Part shown: positions 1 to 7,777 of the stretch, piece by piece
Layout: each line of letters begins with the position of its first letter
How positions within the stretch are numbered: the stretch's first letter is position 1
From: Thermoplasmatota archaeon
GTDB lineage: Archaea > Thermoplasmatota > E2 > DHVEG-1
NCBI GenBank assembly: GCA_030609445.1
Contig: JAUWCF010000020.1
Coordinates: 1-9,507, forward strand
DNA length: 9,507 nucleotides
Reading direction: 5' to 3'
The notes under the pieces: model-generated
Told to the model about the DNA's origin: nothing
Database searches by the model: none
The model's input: only the letters and a program-made list of their open reading frames with translations
Program-made: the position numbers and the translations under genes

Positions 1-1289
1 ATGGCTTTGTTGCTGCTAGGTATCTTGCAAAAACATGTAATGTATCAGTGTTTCTAACAGGAAATAAAGTAAAAACAGATAATGCAAAAGAAAATTTTGC
101 AAAATTAAAAAAACGCGATATAAAAATACATAATGACCTTAATAAAGTTGATTCTTTACTTGGGGAAAACGATATTGTTATTGATTCTTTGCTTGGAATA
201 GGTCTTATGGGTGAACTACGTGATCCCTTCTCTACAATCGTAAAAAAGATTAATTCTGTGAAAGATAAAACCATCATGTCAGTTGACGTTCCTACTGGAC
301 TGGGGACAAACCTTGCAATACGGCCCGATTATACCGTTACGTTTCATGATGTAAAAGAAGAAATGAACAAAGACAATAGTGGCGATATTCATATTGTTGA
401 TATTGGTATCCCAAAAGACGCGGTCAAATACGTAGGTCCCGGCGAATTATCTGTGTACTATCCACGGCCAAAAAAACAATCACATAAAGGAGAGAACGGC
501 TCAGTACTTATTATTGGCGGAGGTCCCTATACTGGAGCTCCTGCACTTTCTGGTTTGGCTGCATTACGAACAGGTGCGGATCTTGTCTTTATTGCAACAC
601 CAAAATGCTGTTGGCAAGCAATTGCCTCATTTTCTCCAAACTTAATTGTAAAGGATTTAAATTCTGATATTTTAACTTCTGAAGATATCCCTACCATTCG
701 AGAACTTCTCAATAAATGCGACAGTGTAGTCATTGGTCCTGGGCTTGGAGGTTCAAAAGAAACCGAAGAAGCAATACTAAAAATTGTAGAACTTGTCATA
801 AATAAAGATAAATCCTTGGTTATCGATGCAGATGCGATAAAACCTATAGGAAATAAAACTGCTCTTTTGAAAAAATCCAAAACTGTTGTCACTCCTCACG
901 TAGAGGAATTTAAAAAATTAACAGGAGTTGATCTCTCTAAAGATGTTGAAAGTAGGATTGAAACTGTTCGTATGTGGGCAGAACGATTAGACATTGCAAT
1001 TTTTCTCAAAGCACCAGTTGATATTCTAAGCAACGGTAAAGATACAAAACTAAATAAGATTCATAATGAAGCAATGACTGTTGGTGGCACCGGAGATGTT
1101 CTCGCAGGAATAATCGGAGCGTTACTCTCCAAAGGTGTTGAACCATACAATGCCATAAGAATTGCAGCGTTTCTCAATGGTGAAGCAGGAAACGAAGCGT
1201 TTGTAAAAAAATCATATGGACTGCTTGCTACTGATGTAGTTGAAGAAATACCTGCTGTTTTGAAAAAAATATTTATAACGAACTTTTAA
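1..1289 (+). CDS. nnrDE: Bifunctional NAD(P)H-hydrate repair enzyme NnrE-NnrD (epimerase/dehydratase), 5' partial
   Basis: This enzyme repairs hydrated NADH and NADPH. The N-terminal YjeF_N/NnrE domain epimerises the R and S hydrates, and the C-terminal ribokinase-like NnrD domain dehydrates the S form using a nucleoside di- or triphosphate. The reading frame is open from base 3 (GFVAARYLAK, the usual NnrE segment just after the GDG turn), so the true start lies upstream and about 60-70 residues are missing. The GTG at 48 is internal. NnrE is seen in DSLLGIGLMG and DVPTGLG. NnrD begins near base 435 with HKGENGSVLIIGGG, then VIGPGLGG, VIDADAI, VTPHVEEF and the catalytic GGTGDVLAG (Asp codon near 1095). 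Oddly, the usual Asp after SG(L/W) in NnrE is Gly here. It leads a cluster with the next two genes. The identity is firm. Confidence 0.95.
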   Translation, partial: GFVAARYLAKTCNVSVFLTGNKVKTDNAKENFAKLKKRDIKIHNDLNKVDSLLGENDIVIDSLLGIGLMGELRDPFSTIVKKINSVKDKTIMSVDVPTGLGTNLAIRPDYTVTFHDVKEEMNKDNSGDIHIVDIGIPKDAVKYVGPGELSVYYPRPKKQSHKGENGSVLIIGGGPYTGAPALSGLAALRTGADLVFIATPKCCWQAIASFSPNLIVKDLNSDILTSEDIPTIRELLNKCDSVVIGPGLGGSKETEEAILKIVELVINKDKSLVIDADAIKPIGNKTALLKKSKTVVTPHVEEFKKLTGVDLSKDVESRIETVRMWAERLDIAIFLKAPVDILSNGKDTKLNKIHNEAMTVGGTGDVLAGIIGALLSKGVEPYNAIRIAAFLNGEAGNEAFVKKSYGLLATDVVEEIPAVLKKIFITNF

Positions 1290-1301
1290 TCCTGGGTTTA
1301 T

Positions 1302-2888
1302 ATGAGAAAAACTCTAATAATATTGGGATGCATCGTAATTTTTTTTACTTTGCCTGCAGCTGCTCAAATACTTTCACCAGTCGCACATCTAGAAGGAACA
1401 CTAGATGCTGACACAAAGGCTTTTTTTGTCGGAAAAACAAGTATTTCAGGAATCTTTCAAGGATATCAAATGGATTCTTTTCAAGATAACCCCTTATTTG
1501 AAGAAGTAAACATTTTTCCGTTGTTTGGATCAAGTACATTTAACGATATTGATAGTGTTACTATTATTGATATACAAATAACAGATATTGAATTATTAGA
1601 AGACATCACTGATCTCGAAGAAAACAATGTCACTCAGTTTTCAAACGTACATATTTTTGCAGAGGAAGGTCCTTTTCTTTTGGCAGCTAATCAGGGAAAA
1701 ATACATGTTCAATCTGATTTTTCTTATGCAATTTCCTCTATAATCAGCCTTAATGTTGAAACGAGCGATTCCTTTCAATTTTTAGTTATAGCAACAAATT
1801 CTCAAATGGATGCACATTTTTCTGGTGAATCAGCGTACTTAGTGCAAAGCTCGAATAATAGTAATGTACATATTGAGGATTCAAGCGGAAACACAGTTTG
1901 GAATGGGAGTTCAACAGACTATGTTTTTTTGATTGAAGATGAAGATTTTACTTTTGTACAAGATACTTCTGTCTATCTGTTTCCGTTAAACTCTGAAGAA
2001 ACATACGAAACGACAAAACTATCTGTGTTTCCTGCAGATTCCCATTTTTGTGATATTTCTTCGCTTTTAAAAGAGGTGTCAGATTCAGCTGCGGGTTTTG
2101 GAGATATATCGGATATTTCAGAAAACATTCAAGGCTTTGAAGCAATTATTACGACTGCTTCTGCAATGGTTAACGGTGGAATGATTCTTATTGAAACCGA
2201 TGATACTTTTTCAGTTGATGATTCATCTCAAACGTTTTCAAATATGGGTTTTGCACGAGGAAACAAATTTGACGTGACTATCTCATCGGATACGTATGCG
2301 CCAACTATCTCTGGTGACTACCGATTGATTTTTTTAGGGGATCATCTCTATAATTCTCAGGCAAAAGAAAGTGAAAACGGTGTTGCATTTCCTTTTCTAC
2401 TCGTCATTATTTGGGCAGTAGCCATTGTTTTATTTATTTTATTTCGATTCTATTTTAGGATAGTAAAGCCCGTTCTTATCAAAAAAGAGATTGATGAGAA
2501 ACGTGATGAGAAAATCAAAAAATATGCGTTCATCTTTCATATTGTAGCATTAATTGTCGCTTTTATCTTGTTAGACAGGGAGATTAGCTTTCAATTTGGG
2601 ATGAGCGCAATCAATGCAGTCCTTGGTCAAGGTGTATCATTGATTCTTCTTGCATTTGTTATTGTTGAACTTATTTTGTGGGTGTTTGGTTTTTTGCTTC
2701 TTGCAATTCCTATTCGCATGATTACAAATTCAGGGCTTCGAATCATTGGAATCGGAAAAGGTGGTAAAGGAATTGGAAAAGGCGTTGGCGCTTTTGGTAT
2801 ATGGATCTTTTGCGCTTTTTACGTCAAACTCATTATCAATCTGATCTTTTTAATAATAAATCCGAATAGTTTGTTTCCGATGGGATAA
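1302..2888 (+). CDS. Exported, C-terminally membrane-anchored protein of unknown function (528 aa)
   Basis: I do not recognise this family. The N-terminus is a classical signal peptide: Lys-Arg, a hydrophobic core at residues 5-17, and AAA-Q near residue 21 as a likely cleavage site. Residues 22-360 look like a secreted beta-rich domain, with many alternating hydrophobic/polar stretches, acidic residues and Ser/Thr, and only one Cys (250). About four transmembrane helices follow, near 361-386, 408-424, 443-470 and 496-520. A charged stretch at 388-407 (KKEIDEKRDEK) lies between the first two, and a Gly-Lys loop at 482-499 between the last two. The large domain is probably outside the cell. 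The gene starts 12 bp after nnrDE and stops 2 bp before the phosphoesterase gene, so the three are probably co-transcribed. No strong ribosome site precedes the ATG. It could be a surface sensor or anchor, but nothing in the sequence shows an activity. Confidence 0.85.
   Translation: MRKTLIILGCIVIFFTLPAAAQILSPVAHLEGTLDADTKAFFVGKTSISGIFQGYQMDSFQDNPLFEEVNIFPLFGSSTFNDIDSVTIIDIQITDIELLEDITDLEENNVTQFSNVHIFAEEGPFLLAANQGKIHVQSDFSYAISSIISLNVETSDSFQFLVIATNSQMDAHFSGESAYLVQSSNNSNVHIEDSSGNTVWNGSSTDYVFLIEDEDFTFVQDTSVYLFPLNSEETYETTKLSVFPADSHFCDISSLLKEVSDSAAGFGDISDISENIQGFEAIITTASAMVNGGMILIETDDTFSVDDSSQTFSNMGFARGNKFDVTISSDTYAPTISGDYRLIFLGDHLYNSQAKESENGVAFPFLLVIIWAVAIVLFILFRFYFRIVKPVLIKKEIDEKRDEKIKKYAFIFHIVALIVAFILLDREISFQFGMSAINAVLGQGVSLILLAFVIVELILWVFGFLLLAIPIRMITNSGLRIIGIGKGGKGIGKGVGAFGIWIFCAFYVKLIINLIFLIINPNSLFPMG
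2748..2789 (+). repeat. Two-copy 21-bp imperfect tandem repeat coding for a Gly-Lys loop
   Basis: GGAATCGGAAAAGG at 2748 recurs as GGAATTGGAAAAGG at 2769, a period of 21 bases or 7 codons. It encodes GIGKGGK-GIGKGVG between the last two membrane helices of the 528-residue protein. It probably arose by local duplication and gives a flexible basic loop. Confidence 0.6.
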
Positions 2889-2890
2889 AG

Positions 2891-3631
2891 ATGAAGTCTT
2901 CAGACATACAACCAATCCCCAATGAACCTGCACTTCTTATTAAAGAGAAAAAAATCCTAGTTATTGCAGATCTTCATATAGGAATTGAACGAGAACTTCG
3001 AGAAAAAGGATTGCAAGTCCCCTCACAAACAAAATCAATGACAAAACGTTTTCTCTCACTTATTAAAAAATATCGTCCAGATGAAATCGTTTTACTTGGT
3101 GATATAAAACATAACATTCCCACATCGACCATACAAGAACGAAATGATGTCAAACATTTTCTTGAAACGATACAGTACTATGGTTCAATCCATATACTTC
3201 CCGGTAATCATGACGGCAACATCAATAAATTATTACCATCGGATATTTTGCTTCATCCATCAGATGGATGTGTAATTGAAGATATTGGTTTTGTTCATGG
3301 ACATCGGTGGCCAAAAGAGGAAGTCATACAGTGTGAATATGTCGTTTTGGCGCATACTCATCCTACAATAATGCTAACTGATCGACTTGGCTATAAAACA
3401 TATGACTCTTGCTGGCTACGAGGAAGCGGTAATACTACATTAAGAGAGAGATATCCGACGGTAAGTGACCCAAATATTGTGGTGATGCCTGCATTTAATC
3501 CACTCTGCGGCGGTATTGCAGTAAATAAGGAACCAATTATTGGTCCATTTGAGAAAATACTCAATGTAAAAAATGCAAATGTGTATCTACTTGATGGTTC
3601 TTCATTAGGGAAAGTAAAGGATATAAAATAA
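2891..3631 (+). CDS. COG1407-type metallophosphoesterase (calcineurin-like fold)
   Basis: This is a cytoplasmic two-metal phosphoesterase of the archaeal COG1407 group, whose bacterial relatives (PdeM) sit with ligase and Lhr-type helicases in DNA-repair clusters. The metal-ligand motifs are all present and in order: ADLHIG (residues 26-31), LLGDIKH (68-74), PGNHDG (104-109), VHGHRWP (135-141) and AHTHPT (154-159). The AHTHP form of the last motif is typical of this group. The length of 246 residues fits a single-domain enzyme with no membrane segment. The start ATG lies 2 bp after the preceding stop, and GATGGGAT just before it may serve as a weak ribosome site, so translational coupling is likely. 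The physiological substrate is not known from sequence. No helicase or ligase gene is visible in this window to support a repair role. Confidence 0.9.
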   Translation: MKSSDIQPIPNEPALLIKEKKILVIADLHIGIERELREKGLQVPSQTKSMTKRFLSLIKKYRPDEIVLLGDIKHNIPTSTIQERNDVKHFLETIQYYGSIHILPGNHDGNINKLLPSDILLHPSDGCVIEDIGFVHGHRWPKEEVIQCEYVVLAHTHPTIMLTDRLGYKTYDSCWLRGSGNTTLRERYPTVSDPNIVVMPAFNPLCGGIAVNKEPIIGPFEKILNVKNANVYLLDGSSLGKVKDIK

Positions 3632-3640
3632 ACAAGTTAA

Positions 3641-3650
3641 GCTTAAATAA
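3641..3650 (+). promoter_or_regulatory. Candidate archaeal TATA box for the 58-aa protein gene
   Basis: GCTTAAATAA lies about 50 bp before the ATG at 3698 and overlaps a perfect 10-bp palindrome, TTAAGCTTAA (3637-3646). A transcript start 25 bp downstream would leave a leader of roughly 25 bases. This is pattern-based only. Confidence 0.35.
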
Positions 3651-3697
3651 TACATGTTTTATACGAAAGCAGCTTAAAGAGTACCTATTGATGCCAT

Positions 3698-3874
3698 ATG
3701 GAGATAAATCTAACCGATCAAAATAAGATGATACTGCAGATATTCTTACTGATTATTTTGCCATGGATTGCGATACTTCTTGGGATGATTTTTAGTATTG
3801 AAAATATATGGTACTATCTACTTTCCATTACTTGGTTTGGTTCAGGCGTCGTATTTATGGGTGCATTAAATTAG
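3698..3874 (+). CDS. Small two-helix membrane protein (58 aa)
   Basis: This short open frame sits in the gap between the phosphoesterase gene and pyrG. It encodes 58 residues: a polar N-terminus (MEINLTDQNK), a hydrophobic segment at 11-32 (MILQIFLLIILPWIAILLGM), a short turn at 33-37 (SIEN), and a second hydrophobic segment at 38-56 containing WYYLL and WFGSGVVFMG. This is a plausible helical hairpin with aromatic residues at the membrane interface and both ends on the same side. A TATA-like box lies about 50 bp upstream. There is no convincing Shine-Dalgarno, so initiation may use a short leader. The family is not recognised. The clean helix-turn-helix pattern in an otherwise empty 353-bp gap makes chance less likely, but a 58-codon frame in AT-rich DNA could still be spurious. 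Confidence 0.6.
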   Translation: MEINLTDQNKMILQIFLLIILPWIAILLGMIFSIENIWYYLLSITWFGSGVVFMGALN

Positions 3875-3929
3875 CAAAAATAATGGCGAATTTTAAAGAT
3901 GTCATTTTCAGAATTTTTAAAACCAAAAT

Positions 3930-3939
3930 GATTTAAATC
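3930..3939 (+). promoter_or_regulatory. Candidate TATA box of pyrG
   Basis: GATTTAAATC, itself a perfect palindrome, ends 45 bp before the pyrG ATG. Transcription starting about 25 bp downstream, near 3960, would place the GGGGTGG ribosome site within a leader of about 25 bases. This is inferred from spacing and base pattern. Confidence 0.45.
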
Positions 3940-3968
3940 AAATACGTTATTTCCTTTTTCTGTTTATT

Positions 3969-3975
3969 GGGGTGG
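3969..3975 (+). promoter_or_regulatory. Shine-Dalgarno that fixes the pyrG start
   Basis: GGGGTGG is nine bases before the ATG at 3985 and fits the anti-Shine-Dalgarno of archaeal 16S rRNA. It overlaps the alternative TTG start at 3967, which argues for 3985 as the real start. Confidence 0.7.
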
Positions 3976-3984
3976 AAAGTTAAG

Positions 3985-5637
3985 ATGGTTAATTACATAA
4001 TTGTAACCGGTGGGGTTATTTCTGGCCTTGGCAAAGGGATTACAACAGCATCTATCGGGAAAATCTTGCAGATCCATGGATATAAAGTTACCGCGATGAA
4101 GATTGATCCATACATAAATTGCGATGCAGGAACACTTCGGCCAACAGAACATGGAGAGGTCTGGGTCACTGAAGATGGTGGTGAGATTGATCAGGATCTT
4201 GGTCATTATGAGCGATTCCTGGATATTGATATCCTCAAATATCATAATATCACCACTGGTCAAGTGTATGGTGCCGTTATTGAAAAAGAAAGAAAAGGTA
4301 AATATTTAGGGAAAACAGTGCAGCCTATTCCCCATGTGACTGATGAGATTAAACGAAGGATTCGACGGCCTGCAAATGAGGCAAAATATGATTTTGTGCT
4401 TGTTGAGATTGGCGGTACTGTCGGTGACTATGAAAACGTTTTATTTCTTGAAGCAGTCAGGCAGATGAAACATGAAGGCGATCATATGATCTATGTCCAT
4501 GTCACCTATGTGCCTGTTCTTGAGACCGTTGGTGAGGCAAAGACAAAGCCAACCCAGCATTCTGTAAAACTTCTCCGAGAAATTGGTATTCAGGCGGACT
4601 TTATTGTTGCCCGTACTGAAAAGCCTCTTGATAATGTACGAAAGGAAAAAATCTCTTTGTTTTGTAACGTCCATGAAGAGGATGTTATTTCTGATTCCAA
4701 TGTTGAAAATGTGTATGGTGTCACATTACTTTTTGAAGAACAAGAGCTGTGTAAGAAAATACTTCGTAAGCTTCATCTGAGAAAGGACGAACATGATTTG
4801 AAAGCATGGAAAAACTTTCTTACAAAAATTAAAAAACTTGATAAAAAAATAAAGGTAGGAATTGTTGGTAAATATTTTGATATTGGTGACTACAAACTCT
4901 CTGATTCATATATCTCTGTTATCGAGGCAGTGAAACATGCTGCCTGGAACAACAATGTATCACCTGAAATAGAGTGGATTGATTCAAAACTTTTTGAAAA
5001 ACAACCTGAAAAGATATCTAATCTTGATAATGTAGATGGCATTATTGTTCCAGGCGGTTTTGGTCTTTCAGGCATTGAAGGAAAGATTGAAACAATTAAA
5101 TATGCACGTGAAAACAATATTCCATACCTTGGTTTATGTTTGGGTATGCAGCTTGCTGTTGTTGAGTATGCAAGAAATGTTTGTGGTCTAAAAAATGCCA
5201 ACTCAACAGAAATAGATAAAGACACTCCATATGCAGTAATAGATTTTATTCCAGAGCAAGTAAAAATATTACGTGAATCTAGATATGGTGCATCAATGCG
5301 TCTTGGCTCATATCCTGCAATCCTTACAAAAGGAACATTGATACATGAACTGTATGGAAAAAATACGGTACATGAACGACACCGGCATAGGTATGAAGTA
5401 AGCCCAGAATATATTGAGAAGCTTGAGAAACAGGGTCTACTATTTTCTGGGAGATCACCTGATGGAGTGTTAATGGAATTTATGGAACTACCCGACCATC
5501 CGTATTTTGTAGCAACGCAGGCGCATCCTGAATTTAAATCAAGACCTATGAAGCCATCCCCAATGTTTGATGGACTTATTAAAGCGACAAAGAAAAAAGA
5601 GAAGATGTCACCTAGGGTTATTTCTTCTGTTGCGTAG
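3985..5637 (+). CDS. pyrG: CTP synthase (glutamine-hydrolysing)
   Basis: This enzyme makes CTP from UTP, ATP and glutamine, the last step of de novo pyrimidine nucleotide synthesis, in the cytoplasm. The N-terminal synthetase domain shows VTGGVISGLGKGITTAS (P-loop, residues 8-24), KIDPYINCDAGT, HGEVWVTEDGGE, DLGHYERF and VEIGGTVGD. The C-terminal class I glutamine amidotransferase domain has VPGGFG, the nucleophile Cys385 in GLCLGMQLA, and the His514/Glu516 pair in AHPEF. At 550 residues the length is full for the family. I chose the ATG at 3985 because it gives the standard N-terminus and has a Shine-Dalgarno. An in-frame TTG six codons upstream overlaps that site. The Arg normally found in the GGFGxRG loop is Ser here (GGFGLSG). 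The gene ends 8 bp from the convergent prenyltransferase gene. CTP could feed CDP-archaeol synthesis, but that is inference. Confidence 0.98.
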   Translation: MVNYIIVTGGVISGLGKGITTASIGKILQIHGYKVTAMKIDPYINCDAGTLRPTEHGEVWVTEDGGEIDQDLGHYERFLDIDILKYHNITTGQVYGAVIEKERKGKYLGKTVQPIPHVTDEIKRRIRRPANEAKYDFVLVEIGGTVGDYENVLFLEAVRQMKHEGDHMIYVHVTYVPVLETVGEAKTKPTQHSVKLLREIGIQADFIVARTEKPLDNVRKEKISLFCNVHEEDVISDSNVENVYGVTLLFEEQELCKKILRKLHLRKDEHDLKAWKNFLTKIKKLDKKIKVGIVGKYFDIGDYKLSDSYISVIEAVKHAAWNNNVSPEIEWIDSKLFEKQPEKISNLDNVDGIIVPGGFGLSGIEGKIETIKYARENNIPYLGLCLGMQLAVVEYARNVCGLKNANSTEIDKDTPYAVIDFIPEQVKILRESRYGASMRLGSYPAILTKGTLIHELYGKNTVHERHRHRYEVSPEYIEKLEKQGLLFSGRSPDGVLMEFMELPDHPYFVATQAHPEFKSRPMKPSPMFDGLIKATKKKEKMSPRVISSVA

Positions 5638-5645
5638 CTGGGGTT

Positions 5646-6677
5646 CTACATTGTTTTTGGTTCAAGTACTGTTCCATGTAACACGATGTTACTTGATATA
5701 AACCATAGTGGTGGAACAAACGCTACAAGTATAAAATACAATTTTAGTGAACTCAGCATTATTGGCGTTGTTGCGTACATAACAATTACGATAATGCCTA
5801 TCCATTTTCGTATATGGTCCCTGTCAAATGTTTTGATGGAAAACAGTTTATGAATTGAGAAAAGCGTTATTATTGTAAGCATAAGGAGAATAGCAATCCG
5901 AAGAAGAATAGCAATTTCTCCTATTTGATTGAACGGAGTGAGAAAGAGAAACGGTAGAAATATCAAAAAACTCCGTGTGAGTTCTACAGCGTATCCAACT
6001 GTTTTAAAGGATGTTGGCAACGTGATCACTCCTTTACGTGTTTTTGCTCCTAATCTGATTGCAAGTGTGTTTGCTAGACCTTTTTCATCATGATCGATGT
6101 CTTTAATGGCGCCGTTGAACATATTCATAAATAGTACTTGTAATGTTCCAATGAGTGCAACAATCCATGTTAATGGATTTGAAAAAAGTTGCTCGACTGA
6201 TTTGGTAGCTGTAGCTGCACCAAAAAGTATGAGGAAAAATATTGCTCCAGCGACAAAAAAATCCATTCCTGGATATTTTTTACTTGCAAAGTTATAGATA
6301 GTTGCAAGGATATAGGCAAATATTAAAATTGAAATAAGTAAGACATAACTAACCAGCTCTTTATAAAATAATATTGACACGACAAATGAAGCTATCATAC
6401 AAGCTATAGCAAAATAGGCTGCTTTTTTTCTAGATATGCTTCCACTTACAAGTGGGCGTGCAAATAGTTCATTTGATAGTTTGTCTACTTTGATATCAAC
6501 AAGATCATTGATAACAAAACCGTAAACATGTGAAAAACAACCGATGCAGAAAAGGACGAACAATTGAAACAGTGTTACTTCACTGATGGTCCACATTGAT
6601 AATGCACCAAGTACTGGTGCGACACCAGTGAGGCCCATGTTGAAAAGGCGACTGATTTCTAAGTATTTGCGTATCAT
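5646..6677 (-). CDS. UbiA-family prenyltransferase with intact Asp motifs
   Basis: This is an integral membrane prenyltransferase of the UbiA superfamily, which moves an isoprenoid chain from its diphosphate to an acceptor. The first Mg-diphosphate motif is canonical: NDLVDIKVD (residues 57-65), followed by RPLVSGSIS. The second is KDIDHDEKG (192-200), giving Asp193 and Asp197, followed by the usual NTLAIRLG. About eight or nine hydrophobic segments fill the rest, and 343 residues is slightly long for the family. In archaea, members include digeranylgeranylglyceryl phosphate synthase and quinone-type prenyltransferases. A nearby geranylgeranyl reductase gene fits a lipid or prenyl-quinone role, but the substrate cannot be read from the sequence. 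The ATG is followed by the typical short N-terminal segment (RKYLEISRL). It runs divergently from a second UbiA gene and converges on pyrG with an 8-bp gap. Confidence 0.92.
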   Translation of the reverse strand: MIRKYLEISRLFNMGLTGVAPVLGALSMWTISEVTLFQLFVLFCIGCFSHVYGFVINDLVDIKVDKLSNELFARPLVSGSISRKKAAYFAIACMIASFVVSILFYKELVSYVLLISILIFAYILATIYNFASKKYPGMDFFVAGAIFFLILFGAATATKSVEQLFSNPLTWIVALIGTLQVLFMNMFNGAIKDIDHDEKGLANTLAIRLGAKTRKGVITLPTSFKTVGYAVELTRSFLIFLPFLFLTPFNQIGEIAILLRIAILLMLTIITLFSIHKLFSIKTFDRDHIRKWIGIIVIVMYATTPIMLSSLKLYFILVAFVPPLWFISSNIVLHGTVLEPKTM

Positions 6678-6700
6678 TTTGCAATGAGTAAATCAAAACG

Positions 6701-6710
6701 CCATAAAAAC
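6701..6710 (-). promoter_or_regulatory. Candidate TATA box for the minus-strand UbiA gene
   Basis: Read on the minus strand this is GTTTTTATGG, centred about 29 bp before the ATG at 6677. That spacing implies a nearly leaderless transcript, which agrees with the absence of a Shine-Dalgarno before this start. Confidence 0.35.
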
Positions 6711-6732
6711 CCATCGATTCGCATCCTATATC

Positions 6733-6740
6733 TTTTTATA
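6733..6740 (+). promoter_or_regulatory. Candidate TATA box for the plus-strand UbiA gene
   Basis: TTTTTATA is centred about 27 bp before the ATG at 6764. At the usual archaeal spacing the transcript would begin almost at the start codon. No Shine-Dalgarno is present, consistent with leaderless translation. A second AT-rich box (TTATATTTTTA) lies closer to the ATG. Confidence 0.4.
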
Positions 6741-6763
6741 ATGAACTTATATTTTTATTTTAA

Positions 6764-7777
6764 ATGTTTGAAAAACTTCGTGCCTTTGCAGACATTGGAA
6801 GGACACAGGGTGTTACAACAACTGCGACTATCTCAATTGTTGGTGCTTTAACATCAACAGCTGCGGTTGAATGGTATCATATTGTGTATTTCACGATTCT
6901 TGCTATTTTTGCCCATATGACACTGAATACCTATATTGCACTTGGAGACATAGAGCTGGATGCTCATACATATGTGCCTTCAAGAAATCCTGTTTCAAGC
7001 GGCCTTCTTTCAAAAAAAGAAGCGTTAGGTTTTGTTTATGGTGGAACAATTGTCTGTGCAGCACTTATTTTATTCCTTGTTCTTTATACTGATTATTTAT
7101 CTGTTTTGATGGCCTTTCTCTGCTTTATTCCTTCATATGTATGGCTTCTCTGGTATGGATGGAAAGGAAAAAGATATCTGATATCCTATGATCTTTCGTT
7201 TTCTGTTTCATATGGATTTAACGTTCTTTTCGGTGTTTTTGCAGTAGGGGGAATGCCAACAATATATACTTGGCTTTTTATCGGTGTTGTTATCTTTGCA
7301 GCAACTGCTTTTGCACAATGGGAAAATGGTCTCAAAGATGTTGATGCAGATCGTAGTGTTGGCGTGAGAAGCTTTGCTGTTGTAACACAAGTGAAAAACA
7401 ATATGAAACTACATCTTAGTCATCCGTATTTTATCTACGGTGTCTTTTTAAAAATAGGATTTATTATCTGCTGTATTTTTGCGTTTTTGTATTTCAACAA
7501 TATCTATTATCTCTTGTTTATTTTGCTGTATGGCATACCCTCTCAAATCTTTATTATGTATCGATTTTTAACAAAAGAAAAAGCTATTGATCATAGAAAG
7601 ACAATACTTCTTGATGTCACTTTTGCTGCGATTCTTGGATACTCTGTAATTATAGGAAAAACAGGAGTTCTACCCATTGTCTTGTTAATTGTTTATCTAG
7701 TAGGTGGATATATGGTTGGCTCTATGTTTCAATATAACTGTGAGTTTAAATTCAACAGATTTTCATCATCAAAATAA
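6764..7777 (+). CDS. UbiA-family prenyltransferase paralogue with degenerate first motif
   Basis: This 337-residue polytopic membrane protein belongs to the UbiA superfamily. The second diphosphate motif is good: NGLKDVDADRSVGVRS (residues 188-202), with Asp192 and Asp196. The first motif reads IALGDIELD (58-66) where the family has NDxxDxxxD. The last two Asp (62 and 66) are kept, but the leading Asn-Asp pair is Ile-Ala. The downstream SRNPVSSG segment is normal. It diverges from the other UbiA gene across 86 bp, and the two proteins are too different to be a recent duplication. The likely role is transfer of a prenyl chain in lipid or quinone synthesis, on a substrate different from its neighbour's. 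The altered motif leaves open changed metal binding or a non-catalytic role. The ATG at 6764 matches the expected N-terminus and a leaderless promoter. Confidence 0.88.
   Translation: MFEKLRAFADIGRTQGVTTTATISIVGALTSTAAVEWYHIVYFTILAIFAHMTLNTYIALGDIELDAHTYVPSRNPVSSGLLSKKEALGFVYGGTIVCAALILFLVLYTDYLSVLMAFLCFIPSYVWLLWYGWKGKRYLISYDLSFSVSYGFNVLFGVFAVGGMPTIYTWLFIGVVIFAATAFAQWENGLKDVDADRSVGVRSFAVVTQVKNNMKLHLSHPYFIYGVFLKIGFIICCIFAFLYFNNIYYLLFILLYGIPSQIFIMYRFLTKEKAIDHRKTILLDVTFAAILGYSVIIGKTGVLPIVLLIVYLVGGYMVGSMFQYNCEFKFNRFSSSK

Noticed and set aside
527..892. 121-residue open frame on the minus strand
   Set aside because: It lies antisense to the conserved NnrD domain and has no recognisable motif or start signal, so it is a shadow frame.
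3691..3726. Short frame MPYGDKSNRSK at 3691, a possible alternative to the 58-residue gene
   Set aside because: It has only 11 codons, no hydrophobic or conserved character, and stops inside the two-helix frame.
3883..3936. 17-codon open frame MANFKDVIFRIFKTKMI before pyrG
   Set aside because: It is too short, has no Shine-Dalgarno, and its end overlaps the probable pyrG TATA box.
3967..3984. TTG start at 3967 for pyrG, adding six residues
   Set aside because: It overlaps the GGGGTGG ribosome site, and the extension MGWKVK is not part of the CTP synthase N-terminus.
4890..5225. 111-residue minus-strand frame inside pyrG
   Set aside because: It is antisense to the amidotransferase domain, with no start signal or family resemblance.
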